A stretch of 64,000 bases of DNA from NCBI GenBank assembly GCA_032717465.1, contig CM064670.1, positions 20,897,637 through 20,961,636 on the forward strand, in the 5' to 3' direction. The translations under genes and the position numbers were made by a program. Below are positions 13,310 to 22,475 of the stretch, piece by piece. The notes below the pieces were generated by a model. It had not been told where the DNA came from, made no database searches, and saw nothing but the letters and a program-made list of their open reading frames with translations. The stretch comes from Coenobita brevimanus. Taxonomy: Eukaryota; Arthropoda; Malacostraca; Decapoda; Coenobitidae. Every line of letters begins with the position of its first letter. The first letter of the stretch is position 1.

Positions 13310-14269
13310 ATGCCCGCCGTGCCCGCCGCAGGACCTCCCACCTCACCACCCCCCACCCCACCACCTGGCCGCCACCGCACCGCCACCCCAGGAGGACACA
13401 ACGGTGGGGTTAGTGACCCCGTTCAAGAGGGTCACCAGGACATCACGGTCCTGGGCCCTTGTTCCCCGCAATTGTCGCAACCCCAGGTGATCAGGGAAAG
13501 TAGACTACATTGCGGGCGGAGCAAGGGTCGTCAGAATAGGGGTGGGACTGAACCAGATTCAGTCCCAGGTAACACCGTATTGACGGCTTTGTTACACCCT
13601 CTAGGGCAGGAGGCCCAAGGGCAAGAGGCCCAAGGCTACGACCTTATAAAGTGTGTGAAGGGGAAGGCGACCCCAGGCTCCGGCCTTAGCACACCAGGGA
13701 GAGAGGGTTGCCCCAGCGCATCACTCTCTTGCTGTTCTCCCCTTCAGGAGCAACTAAACGTCGTCGGTCCTAAGCCGCGCCGGAGAAGGGACGGCCCTGT
13801 ACACCCGTCAGTTGTTCCTGATCGGATAGATCAGCTTCCGGCTACGGCCAGAGTACAGACCAGGGTAAAGAGCCCCTGCTACCATACGTGTAGCACTTCC
13901 CTATTACGGGAGCAACACCCCGTCGTCGGTTCTGAGCCGTGGCGAGAGGACGGCCCCGTACGTCCTGCAGTTGTTCTCCATACGGGTAGGCACTCAGCTC
14001 CGGCTGGGGCACGTACCAGGGTAGAGAAGCCCCTGAAGGTAGACTCAATCCGTATTGGAGAGAGTGTGGCCTCTGTGCCCCTCACTCCGGCTTATCTCCT
14101 ACTACGGGAGCAGCACCACGCCGGCGGTCCAAAGCCGCGGCGAAAGGACGGCCCCGTCTGCCCTACAGGTGTTCCCCGTACGCCGGGCAAGTCCACAGCT
14201 ACAGCCAGAGTACAGGCGAAGGCGACCCCAGGCTCCGGCCTCCAGATGTACTCGAGAGGACACGAGTAA
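13310..14269 (+). CDS. LTR-internal open frame, Gypsy-A1 5' LTR
   Basis: Begins at the ATG at LTR base 5 and runs 320 codons, opening MPAVPAAGPPTSPPPTPPPG. It crosses three in-frame repeats with LREQHxxxGxxPxxRxDGPV. The downstream C-terminal module, containing RSPVLTAPL and LFGPSPKGH (14400-14606), is open in a different frame, so a frameshift separates the two halves here. Composition is Pro/Arg-rich with no known domain. In this 5' LTR the frame probably has no role; its counterpart in a 3' LTR could be carried on an mRNA. Confidence 0.4.
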   Translation: MPAVPAAGPPTSPPPTPPPGRHRTATPGGHNGGVSDPVQEGHQDITVLGPCSPQLSQPQVIRESRLHCGRSKGRQNRGGTEPDSVPGNTVLTALLHPLGQEAQGQEAQGYDLIKCVKGKATPGSGLSTPGREGCPSASLSCCSPLQEQLNVVGPKPRRRRDGPVHPSVVPDRIDQLPATARVQTRVKSPCYHTCSTSLLREQHPVVGSEPWREDGPVRPAVVLHTGRHSAPAGARTRVEKPLKVDSIRIGESVASVPLTPAYLLLREQHHAGGPKPRRKDGPVCPTGVPRTPGKSTATARVQAKATPGSGLQMYSRGHE

Positions 14270-15057
14270 CGTGAGTCCTCCTCCAGCCTCTTTCCCTTCG
14301 GGGAGCCCTTCGTCACTACCTGGGAATATAGCCCCGGAGGAGACGCTAGAGTGGTGGCAAGGCCCGATAACGGGCTTACCACCTACACCCGGGAGTTCCT
14401 TGTTCCTGTCGGAGCCCCGTAGGAGACACTGCCGCAGCCCAGTCCTGACGGCACCTCTCCCCCTTGGTGCCCGCAGTCCCAGGATGCCCAGGCCAGACTC
14501 TCCAACTCCTGACAAAGGCGATCCGGGCTCCCTCACTCCCTGGAGCCAGAAACGGGAGGCCCGATTACTCGGGCTGTTTGGTCCCAGTCCCAAGGGCCAC
14601 CTATCAGGTTGAGGCCCCCAGACCAGAGGGCCTCCCTGCACCCCACCGGCACGGCCCTAGCAGGAGGGCCGCCTCCCAGGTCGAGGCCCCCAGACGGGAG
14701 AGCCTCCCTGCACCCCATCTATGAGTGCGACCTAGAGTGAATATTACCCAGGAAACAGGAAAACAGTGATTCACCCCCCCCCCTCTTTGTGTCAAGAACA
14801 ACTGGGGAAAAAGAACAATACACAGTGACTCCGTAAGAAACAGAGTAGTCAATAGTGGCCTACCAGAACTCAGTGTTGACAGGGCAGAAAGTGAACTTTG
14901 TGTAATTATCCCAGTTCCCCCCCCCCCCACGTAAGAGAGGCAGAGAGTTTTCTGTGAACACCTGAGGGAAGGGCGCGCGGGCCAGTCAAAAGCCTAAGTG
15001 TAAGTGTCTCCGTGACAAGGTGACCACGTCGAGTGTCGCTATCCGCGCCCTACCTCA

Positions 15058-15070
15058 TTTATAGTAATAT
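15058..15070 (+). promoter_or_regulatory. TATA-like core of the Gypsy-A1 5' LTR
   Basis: TTTATAGTAATAT is conserved in LTR0, in the A1 3' LTR (18900) and, as TTTATAGTAGTAT, in A2. It would place U3 at about 1.75 kb and the LTR reading frame entirely within U3. Confidence 0.35.
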
Positions 15071-15445
15071 ACCCCATACAGACTCCCAACCTTGTTTATT
15101 CCTTATGTGAACAATTCTATTTATATCCTGCCTCCAAGTGATGTATAAGCAATATTGTAGATAATTCACGATCTCCCTGTATGAACATTGTAGTGTGTAT
15201 TCAGTATAACTTTACTTTGTGGTGCTAAGTGTTAACTCTGTGTCTCTGTGTCCCTGTATCTCAAATATCACTCTACGTGTATTGTTACGGTTAGAATTAA
15301 GGTAATAGATGTGTTAAGGTATACTGCGTGGTTTTTATGTCCTGTTCCTTTGTTGGTGCTTTGCTTCCGGTCTAGAAAGAGGACCCCGCTTCAGTAGCTA
15401 GTGTTTTTACGACGAGAAGTCGCCTTAAAAACACCAGCATAACAC

Positions 15446-15461
15446 TGATGGCAAGCGGTGG
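15446..15461 (+). other. Primer-binding-like site of Gypsy-A1
   Basis: TGATGGCAAGCGGTGG lies one base after the LTR. The same place reads TGGTGGCAAGCAGTGG in A2 and TGGTGGCCAGCAGTGG in Gypsy-B. Conservation and position fit a tRNA primer-binding site; I could not match it to a particular tRNA. Confidence 0.5.
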
Positions 15462-15512
15462 TTCTGGATCCGAGTAAAAGCACGGAGGAACGATAAAAAG
15501 AAAACTTGCACA

Positions 15513-16265
15513 ATGGCAGCCAAACCGCACATCCAATTACCTAGATTCAACCCAGACCAATGCGACATAGAAGTATATTTAGATATGGTCAAACCCCTCC
15601 TAGACATAGGGTTCGACTCAGAGAAAAAATTGCAGTCACATTGCCTAACCTGGGAAAAATAATCGCCATTGTCACTCCCAAAATCGTCCCGAGACTAAAA
15701 TGGGATCAATTCAAACAAATTGTGAAACAGGCAGCGACACCATCTCTGGGCACAGTTGTAGCCTTGTCGGAACTAGACGCCCTAACATACGACGGAAACC
15801 TCGATGACACCTTCATCCAGGCTAGGCGGCTCATCACCACTGCGTACCGGGTCACAGACGCAAAAACCTGGGAACAACTCATATTCCACAAACTCCTCAG
15901 GATCCTCCCCGATTTCATTAAAAACCACTTCATAATCCATGAACCGACGGGGGACCTGGATAAACAAACCAACTTAATAAGGCGCCTTCTAGCCGTCCAC
16001 TCCTCCCCCAAACGCATCGGCAACATCAACCAATTCCCCACGGATCTCATCCCTGTAAATCCATGGGAATTTACTCCTTGCTGCCCTGAGTGCCCAATCC
16101 ACAACATTCGTGAGCAGCTAAAAGCTGCCCAGCACAGCAAAACAAAACAAGAGTGCCCACAAGCCTCCCCACCATACGCCGATCGCCCCAAGCCTCAAAG
16201 AAGGAAAGTGAGACAAGGAAGGCACAGAAGGTGCCCCCCCACTGCCCCCGCATCCCACCGTAATG
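15513..16265 (+). pseudogene. gag: gag remnant of Gypsy-A1
   Basis: Starts ATG at 15513 (MAAKPHIQLPRFN), as in A2 gag at 34201. A four-base deletion near 15630 shifts the frame; the capsid-like region then continues in another frame with LDALTYDGNLDDTFIQARRL and, near 16057, the lineage motif NPWEFTPCCPECPIHNIREQL. The end is altered compared with A2 and leads into a GC hairpin (16240-16275) like the one that follows gag in A2. With pol deleted, movement would depend on enzymes from a relative such as A2 or B. Confidence 0.8.
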
Positions 16266-17150
16266 ACGGGGGCCACCTCACATCTCCCCCAGTCTACGAC
16301 AGGGGAAAACGTCATCTTTCCATTTCCTCTCCTCTCCCTATATCTTCTATTTTGCCCTCCCCTATTCCTACCCCTATTCCTACCACTATTCCTAACCCTC
16401 CCACCTCACACACCACTTTCTCCACTACTACCGCCTCCCCCCTTCCTATTCCTCCCCAACACAAAGCCTGCATCCCCCTTCACAGGCCTCCTAGAACCCT
16501 TACCTCATCTTTCCCAAACCTACTTCCCAAAACTGCCTCCTCCTGTCTACTCCCTCCCACCTACCACCCCGCACCACCCACCACCATCACATCCCCGCCA
16601 CTCATTTTTCCCACCTACACAGCCAACTCATTCGCCTTCCCTATCACACCATCCTCCTCCTCACCCTCACCTGCCTCTCTTTCCTCACTCACCTCCCCCA
16701 CCCCACCCTCAACCTCACCATACCCACAAACCCCTTCCCCCACGTCACCCTTGCCTGACCCACCACCACCTTCCTCCGATTCTGATCCTTCGCCAACCTC
16801 ACCTAGTCCTGCATCTCCTCCGGATACCCCACTTCCTCCAACCCACCACTCTCAATCACCGCCCGCTACGCCCACCACCAACACCTTACAACCAGAGACA
16901 AAAATTGAGAGGGTGCTATGGCGCCACCACGACCGCCCACCTGTCAGAATCCGAGGGACCCACCACCTTCTCCGACTCCTATGCCAGACCGACCACCCAT
17001 CCTCCCTCCGGCTCACTCTCAACCCCCATCAGGAGCCCAACACCTTCACCACCCACTGGGTCAGCCTCACCCAACACCTCACCCCGGCCCACCAGACATC
17101 CACCTCCACCACCTACCACCTCCAGTCACGGGGTCGTGACTTCTACAACG
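16266..17150 (+). other. Deleted pol region: C-rich spacer ending in the conserved ORF3 domain
   Basis: A short protease-start remnant (GGHLTSPPVYD) leads into a C-rich, Pro/Thr/Ser-coding stretch without protease, polymerase or integrase motifs. At about 16900-17160 is the conserved domain also seen in A2 (39293-39555) and B (24043-24304), with RVLW, HHLLRLL and LQSRGRDFYNAESGK. The frame is open from the gag remnant (15560) through this domain and the polypurine tract into the LTR, ending at 17989: 809 codons that look like several pieces run together by deletion. I do not call it one protein. Confidence 0.6.
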
Positions 17151-17160
17151 CGGAGAGTGG

Positions 17161-19132
17161 TAAAATGCCCGCCGTGCCCGCCGCTGGACCTCCCACCTCA
17201 CCACCCCCCACCCCACCACCGGGCCGCCACCACACCACCACCCCAGGAGGACACAACGGTGGGGTTAGTGACCCCGTTCAAGAGGGTCACCAGGACATCA
17301 CGGTCCTGGGCCCTTGTTCCCCGCAATTGTCCCAAACCCAGGTGATCAGGGAAAGTAGACTACATTGCGGGCGGAGCAAGGGTCGTCAGAATAGGGGTGG
17401 GACTGAACCAGATTCAGTCCCAGGTAATACCGTATTGACGGCTTTGTTACACCCTCTAGGGCAGGAGGCCCAAGGGCAAGAGGCCCAAGGCTACGGCCTT
17501 ATAAAGTGTGTGAAGGGGAAGGCGACCCCAGGCTCCGGCCTTAGCACACCAGAGAGAGAGAGTTGCCCCAGTGCATCACTCTCTTGCTGTTCTCCCCTTC
17601 AGGAGCAACTAAATGTTGTCGGTCCTAAGCCACGGCGGAGAAGGGACGGCCCTGTACGCCCGTCAGTTGTTCCTGATCGGCTTCCGACTACGGCCAGAGT
17701 ACGGGCCAGGGTAAAGAGCCCCTGCTACCGTACATGTAGCACTTCCCTATTACGGGAGCAACACCCCATCGTCGGTCCTGAGCCGCGGCGAGAGGACGGT
17801 CCCGTACATCCTGCAGTTGTTCTCCATATGGGTAGACACTCGGCTCCGGCCGGGGCATGTACCAGGGTAGAGAAGCCCCTGAAGGTAGACTCAATCCGTA
17901 TTGGAGAGAGTGTAGCCTCTGTGCCCCTCACTCCAGCTTGTCTCCTACTACGGGAGCAGCACCACGCCGGCGGTCGCAAGCCACAGTGAAAGGACGGCCC
18001 CGTCCGCCCTACAGGTGTTCCCCGTACGCTGGGCAAGTCCACGGCTACAGCCAGAGAACGTAACAGGGGAAGGTGACCCCAGGCTCCGGCCTCCAAACGT
18101 ACTCGAGAGGACACGAGTAACATGAGTCCTCCTCCAGCCTCTTTCCCTTTGGGGAGCCCTTCGTCACCACCCGGGAATATAGCCCAGGAGGAGATGCTAG
18201 AGTGGTGGCAAGGCCCGATATCGGGCTTACCGCCTACACCCGGGAGTTCCTTGTTCCTGTCGGAGCCCCGTAGGAGACGCTGCCGCAGCCCAGTCCTGAC
18301 GGCGCCTCTCCCCTTTGGTGCCCGCAGTCCCAGGACACCCAGGCCAGACTCTCCAACTCCTGACAAAGGCGATCAGGGCTCCCTCACTCCCCGGAGCCAG
18401 ACACGGCAGGCCTGATTACTCGGGCTGTTTGGTCCCAGTCCCAAGGGCCACCTATCAGGTTGAGGCCCCCAGACCAGAGGGCCTCCCTGCACCCCACCGG
18501 CGCGGCCCTAGTACGAGGGCCGCCTCCCAGGTCGAGGCCCCCAGATGGGAGAGCCTCCCTGCACCCCACCTACTAGTGCGACCTAGAGTGAATATTACCC
18601 AGGAAACAGGAAAACAGTGATTCACCCCCCCCCTCTTTGTGTCAAGAACAACTGGGGAAAAAGAACAATACACAGTGACTCCGTAAGAAACAGAGTAGTC
18701 AATAGTGGCCTACCAGAACTCAGTGGTGACAGGGCAGAAAGTGAACTTTGTGTAATTATCCCAGTCCCCCCCCCCCACGTAAGAGAGGCAGAGAGTTTTC
18801 TGTGAACACCTGAGGGAAGGGCGCACGGGCCAGTCAAAAGCCTAAGTGTGTCTCCGTGACAAGGTGACCACGTCGAGTGTCGCTATCCGCGCCCTACCTC
18901 ATTTATAGTAATATGCCCCATACAGACTCCCAACCTTGTTTATTCCTTATGTGAACAATTCTATTTATATCCTGCCTCCAAGTGACGTATAAGCAATATT
19001 GTAGATAATTCACGATCTCCCTGTATGAACATTGTAGTGTATATTCAGTATAACTTTACTTTGTGGTGCTAAGTGTTAACTCTGTGTCTCTGTGTCCTTG
19101 TATCTCAAATATCACTCTACGTGTATTGTTAC
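17161..19132 (+). repeat. Gypsy-A1 3' LTR, main part
   Basis: Begins TAAAATGCCC directly after the purine-rich GCGGAGAGTGG (17150-17160), the likely polypurine tract. It matches the 5' LTR throughout. It is interrupted after GTTAC (19132) by Gypsy-B and resumes at 31293. The LTR frame is open from ATG 17165 to 17989; CGA in the 5' LTR is TGA before LLGLFGPSPKGH (18414), a CpG-type change. Confidence 0.9.
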
Positions 19133-19583
19133 TGTAATGCTAGGTGAAATTAGGCTCGACTTCTCGTCCCTATTTCACCTAACGTGGAGCGGGGTCCTCT
19201 TTCGAGACCAGAGCTAATGCAATAAAGAGAGGCAGGGCACAAAAACTCTAGGCAACAACCTTTACACGTATATTACCACAGTCAGACACAGGACAAATCA
19301 GCAGATATTACAGCACAATATGTAACAATATAAAACCTTAACTAGGATATGTGTATCTCGCAGGATACTTGCTTCTCTGATAGACTGATACTAATGACAA
19401 CACAAGCAATCCTAGTGTATCAGGAGTGCAGTAAATATAGGCGCGTGCGCGGGGGCGCGGGAGGGGGTTGAGTCTCACTAGGAGGAGATAGAGGAGGTGC
19501 GGGGAGTGACTTGTGACGGCTAGGGGAAAGTTATGGTAATACTGAAGGGCGGCAGATATTAGCCGTGAAGTTTATATGGTTTC
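19133..19583 (-). repeat. Gypsy-B 3' LTR, terminal part
   Basis: Matches 29275-29715 of the 5' LTR. It ends (minus strand) with ATTACA at 19133. It is separated from the main part (22071-24042) by the solo LTR, with GTTTC repeated at 19579-19583 and 22066-22070. Confidence 0.9.
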
Positions 19584-19587
19584 TGAA

Positions 19588-21030
19588 ATGCGTGGCTTTA
19601 ACAGTTCTCCCGAAGAATACCATAGTAACCCCGACGACAGGGCGAACCAGGAACAACAGAGTTTGCCCACAAACATGCCGACACCCCCACACGGACCCCA
19701 CGGGGTAGCCGCCACCAGCCACCACCACTCCGGGCAACAGCGACGCATGTCAGCCAGGGCCGTGCGCCCCTGTGACATGCAGCCACCACGCCGCCGCCAC
19801 CATAGGCGAAGGACACTACCTTCGCGTGGCGGAATCACCGAGCTAGCTAGGGGTGGAGTTAGAACTCAAACTCCAGGTGGCGCCCCTCTGGTAGAGACGA
19901 TCTATGGTTGCTCCCAAAGTGTTTCGGTAGAGATGATCAATGGTTGCTCCCATAGTGTTTCGGTAGAGACGATCAATGGTCGCTCCCACAGTGTCCAGGT
20001 AGAGACGATCAATGGTCGCTCCCACAGTGTTCAGGTAGAGACGATCAATGGTCACTCCCATAGTGCTCCGGTAGAGACGATCAATGGTCGCTCCCACAGT
20101 GTCCAGGTAGAGACGATCAATGGTCGCTCCCAAAGTGTTCAGGTAGAGACGATCAATGGTCGCTCCCATAGTGCTCTGGTAGAGACGATCAATGGTCGCT
20201 CCCACAGTGTCCAGGTAGAGACGATCAATGGTCGCTCCCACAGTGTTCAGGTAGAGACGATCCATGGTCGCTCCCATAGTGCTCAGGTAGAGACGATCAA
20301 TGGTCGCTCCCACAGTGTCCAGGTAGAGACAATCCATGGTCGCTCCCACAGTGCTCAGGTAGAGACGATCAATGGTCGCTCCCACAGTGTCCAGGTAGAG
20401 ACGAGCAATGGTCGCTCCCACAGTGCTCCGGTAGAGACGATCAATGGTCGCTCCCATAGTGTCCAGGTAGAGACGATCAATGGTCGCTCCCCCAGTGTTC
20501 AGGTAGAGACGATCTATGATCGCTCCCAGCCCCGTGAGACGATCTATGGTCGCTCCGAGGGCGTGCAAAGGAGAGGGTCGTCCCCCCGGCCGGAGACTGA
20601 AGTCCAGGCTCTCTGTCCCAGAGCATCCCGGACAGGCCTCCCAGCCTCCCCCGGTCTCTGTTCCTTACGCCTGGCTCTAGAGCAGACGCACCTGTTGGAC
20701 CCCAGTGAAAGTCGCTGCCGCAGTCCTCCCCTGACAGCGCCTCTAGACGTTGGAGACCGCAGCCCACCGTCTCTCTCGGTTCTCCCCAGAACACCCGGGC
20801 GAGACCTCTCCACGCCACCACGACGCCGGGACCTGACACAGAGGTTCCTGGAGCTATTCGGCCCCAGTCCCGAGGGCCACACGCCGGAGCCCAGTCCGGA
20901 AGCCACAGGGAGCCCCGGACACGAGAGGACGCCCTTGCGAGCCGCCCCGTGCCCTCTCGGCTCGCCCCGCCTTGACAGTGCCCCTAGCTCAGCCGGATCA
21001 CCGATGTCGTGTTCCTGTCTTTCTCCCTGA
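19588..21030 (+). CDS. LTR-internal open frame, Gypsy-B solo LTR (481 codons)
   Basis: ATG at LTR base 5, open for 481 codons. Three parts are visible: an N-terminal basic and Pro/His region (about residues 1-95, with TPPHGPHGVAATSHHHSGQQ and CDMQPPRRRH); about 19 units of a 12-residue repeat VETINGRSHSVQ (residues 100-320); and a C-terminal module with RCRSPPLTAPL and RFLELFGPSPEGH. The same frame is open in the B 5' LTR (30123-31274) and, with one stop, in the B 3' LTR. The repeat is a multiple of three, so copy-number change does not break the frame. The antisense frame is also open, so openness alone is weak evidence; the parallel in LTR0 strengthens it. Function unknown. Confidence 0.5.
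   Translation: MRGFNSSPEEYHSNPDDRANQEQQSLPTNMPTPPHGPHGVAATSHHHSGQQRRMSARAVRPCDMQPPRRRHHRRRTLPSRGGITELARGGVRTQTPGGAPLVETIYGCSQSVSVEMINGCSHSVSVETINGRSHSVQVETINGRSHSVQVETINGHSHSAPVETINGRSHSVQVETINGRSQSVQVETINGRSHSALVETINGRSHSVQVETINGRSHSVQVETIHGRSHSAQVETINGRSHSVQVETIHGRSHSAQVETINGRSHSVQVETSNGRSHSAPVETINGRSHSVQVETINGRSPSVQVETIYDRSQPRETIYGRSEGVQRRGSSPRPETEVQALCPRASRTGLPASPGLCSLRLALEQTHLLDPSESRCRSPPLTAPLDVGDRSPPSLSVLPRTPGRDLSTPPRRRDLTQRFLELFGPSPEGHTPEPSPEATGSPGHERTPLRAAPCPLGSPRLDSAPSSAGSPMSCSCLSP
19891..20570 (+). repeat. 36-bp codon-phased minisatellite, solo LTR array (~19 units)
   Basis: Unit GTAGAGACGATCAATGGTCG plus CTCCCACAGTGTNCAG, repeated without gaps. Most units read GATCAATGG here, whereas the host element arrays read GATCTATGG, so this array was homogenised separately. 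Confidence 0.95.
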
Positions 21031-22065
21031 GGAATACGAGTGATAATGTAACATAAGTGATTTAGGTTAAGTGTGACTCTCTCTCCTAGAATAAGTATTG
21101 TGCAGTGGATTCATGTAGTGCATATGGGGGAAAATCGGATCACAGTGAGAAGTTAAAGGGCGAGAACGTAGACTAAGATCCGAATGACTATACGTGCGAG
21201 TGCCACCCCTGTTATATAATTAATAAGCCTATGCCTTTCGAGACATACCTCCATTACTGTGAAGGAAGGCTGTGAAAAGAAGTGTTAATATTACTCTATC
21301 TCTCTCCACGCTGAAACGAGATCTATTGGTTAGCCGCGAAGTAATATTGTGAAAGCAGTATTAATAATATTCCATCTTTCCCCACGTTGTGAAGCGAGAT
21401 CTATGGACTATGTCCGTGAGGACATCCCTATTATATAATTAATAAGCCTGTGCCTATAAAGTCATACCCCAATTGTGGTGAAAGAATATCGTGAAAGGAA
21501 GTATTAATAGTATTCTCCCCTTCTCCACGCTACCCATAAAATCTTATTCACTACTCGCTCTCGCTCTCAAAACTGGAGTAAGAGTAAATCAAGGATCAGA
21601 GTTATTTGCCAAAGTATCTTGGCTGGTGGAAACCATATAAACTTCCCGACTAATATCCGCTGCCTTCCAGTATTTCCATAACTTGCTCCTCGCCGTTCTA
21701 AGTCACTCTCCGTACCTCCCCTATCTCCTCCTAGTGAGTCCCCCCCCCCCCCGCGGTCTGCTCGCACTTATATTTACTGCACTCCTGATACACTGGGATT
21801 GTTGTGTTGTCATTAGTATCAGAAAAGCAAGTATCATGCGAGATACACGTATCCTAGATAAAGTTTTATATTGCTCCATATTGTGTTGTAATGTCTGCTG
21901 ATATGTCCTGTGTCTGACTGTGGTAATATACGTGTAAAGGTGTTGCCGAGAGTTTTTGTGTCCTGCCTCTCTTTTTTGCACTAGCTCCGGTCTCGAAAGA
22001 GGACCCCGCTCCACGTTGGGTGAAATAGGGACGAAAAGTCGAGCCTAATTCTACCCAGCATTACA
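21031..22065 (+). other. Solo LTR 3' portion: promoter and R/U5-like region
   Basis: No reading frame of note. TATATAATTAATAAGCC occurs at about 21213 and again at about 21435, the best TATA-like candidates. AAGAGGACCCCGCTCCACGT near 21998 is shared with the end of Gypsy-A LTRs, showing that the two families have a common origin in U5. Confidence 0.45.
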
Positions 22066-22475
22066 GTTTCCACTAGCCAAAATACTTTGGTAATTGATTT
22101 TATCCTTGATTTACACTTACTTGAGATATGGGAGTGAGAGCGGGTGGTAAACAAGATTTATGGGTAGCGTGGGGGAAGGACAGAATACCATTAATAATTC
22201 CTTTCACAATATTCCTTCACAGTAATGGGGGTACGTCTTTATAGGCACAGGCTTATTAATTGTATAACAGAGATGTCACTCACACGTATAGTCAATCAGA
22301 TCTTGTTTCACACTCTCGTCCTTTAACTTCTCACTGTGATCTGATTTACCCCGATATTCACTATATGAAATCACTGCACAATACTTACATTAGGAGAAAT
22401 CACACTTAACCTAAATCACTCGTGCTACAATATCACACGTATTCATCAGGGGGATAGGCAGGAACATGTCGTCTG

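Larger units (their letters stand above)
13306..15444 (+). repeat. Gypsy-A1 5' LTR (2139 bp)
   Basis: Starts TAAAATGCCC and ends CATAACA, followed directly by the primer-binding-like site. It contains three units of a ~160-200-bp repeat marked by GGAGCA(A/G)CA (about 13745, 13909, 14105), paired GGTCGAGGCCCC or GTTGAGGCCCC repeats (14610-14720), a TATA-like core at 15058 and a terminal part with GAGGACCCCGCTTCAG. An LTR above 2 kb is unusually long for a Ty3/gypsy element. Confidence 0.9.
19584..22065 (+). mobile_element. Gypsy-B solo LTR, inserted opposite to its host LTR
   Basis: Starts TGAAATGCGTGG and ends CAGCATTACA, with GTTTC on both sides (19579-19583, 22066-22070). The 5' LTR of the host element has a single GTTTC at the matching place (about 29716). 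No internal region is present, so this is a solo LTR, normally the product of recombination between two LTRs. At 2482 bp it has 19 units of the 36-bp minisatellite and, at 21210-21540, a segment with repeated ATTAATAAGCC and CACGCT words not seen in that number in the other B LTRs. This copy keeps the canonical TG start; others have TA. Confidence 0.9.

Noticed and set aside
15560..17989. A single 809-residue protein in Gypsy-A1
   Set aside because: It joins a frameshifted gag remnant, a deleted C-rich spacer, the ORF3 domain and the LTR frame; A2 shows that these belong to separate frames.
19843..20568. Minus-strand 241-codon frame opposite the solo LTR array
   Set aside because: Mirror product of the 36-bp repeat; it ends at the array borders and has no conserved flanks.
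19891..20570. CRISPR-like regular repeats
   Set aside because: The 36-bp units are head-to-tail with no spacers, and the setting is a eukaryotic LTR.
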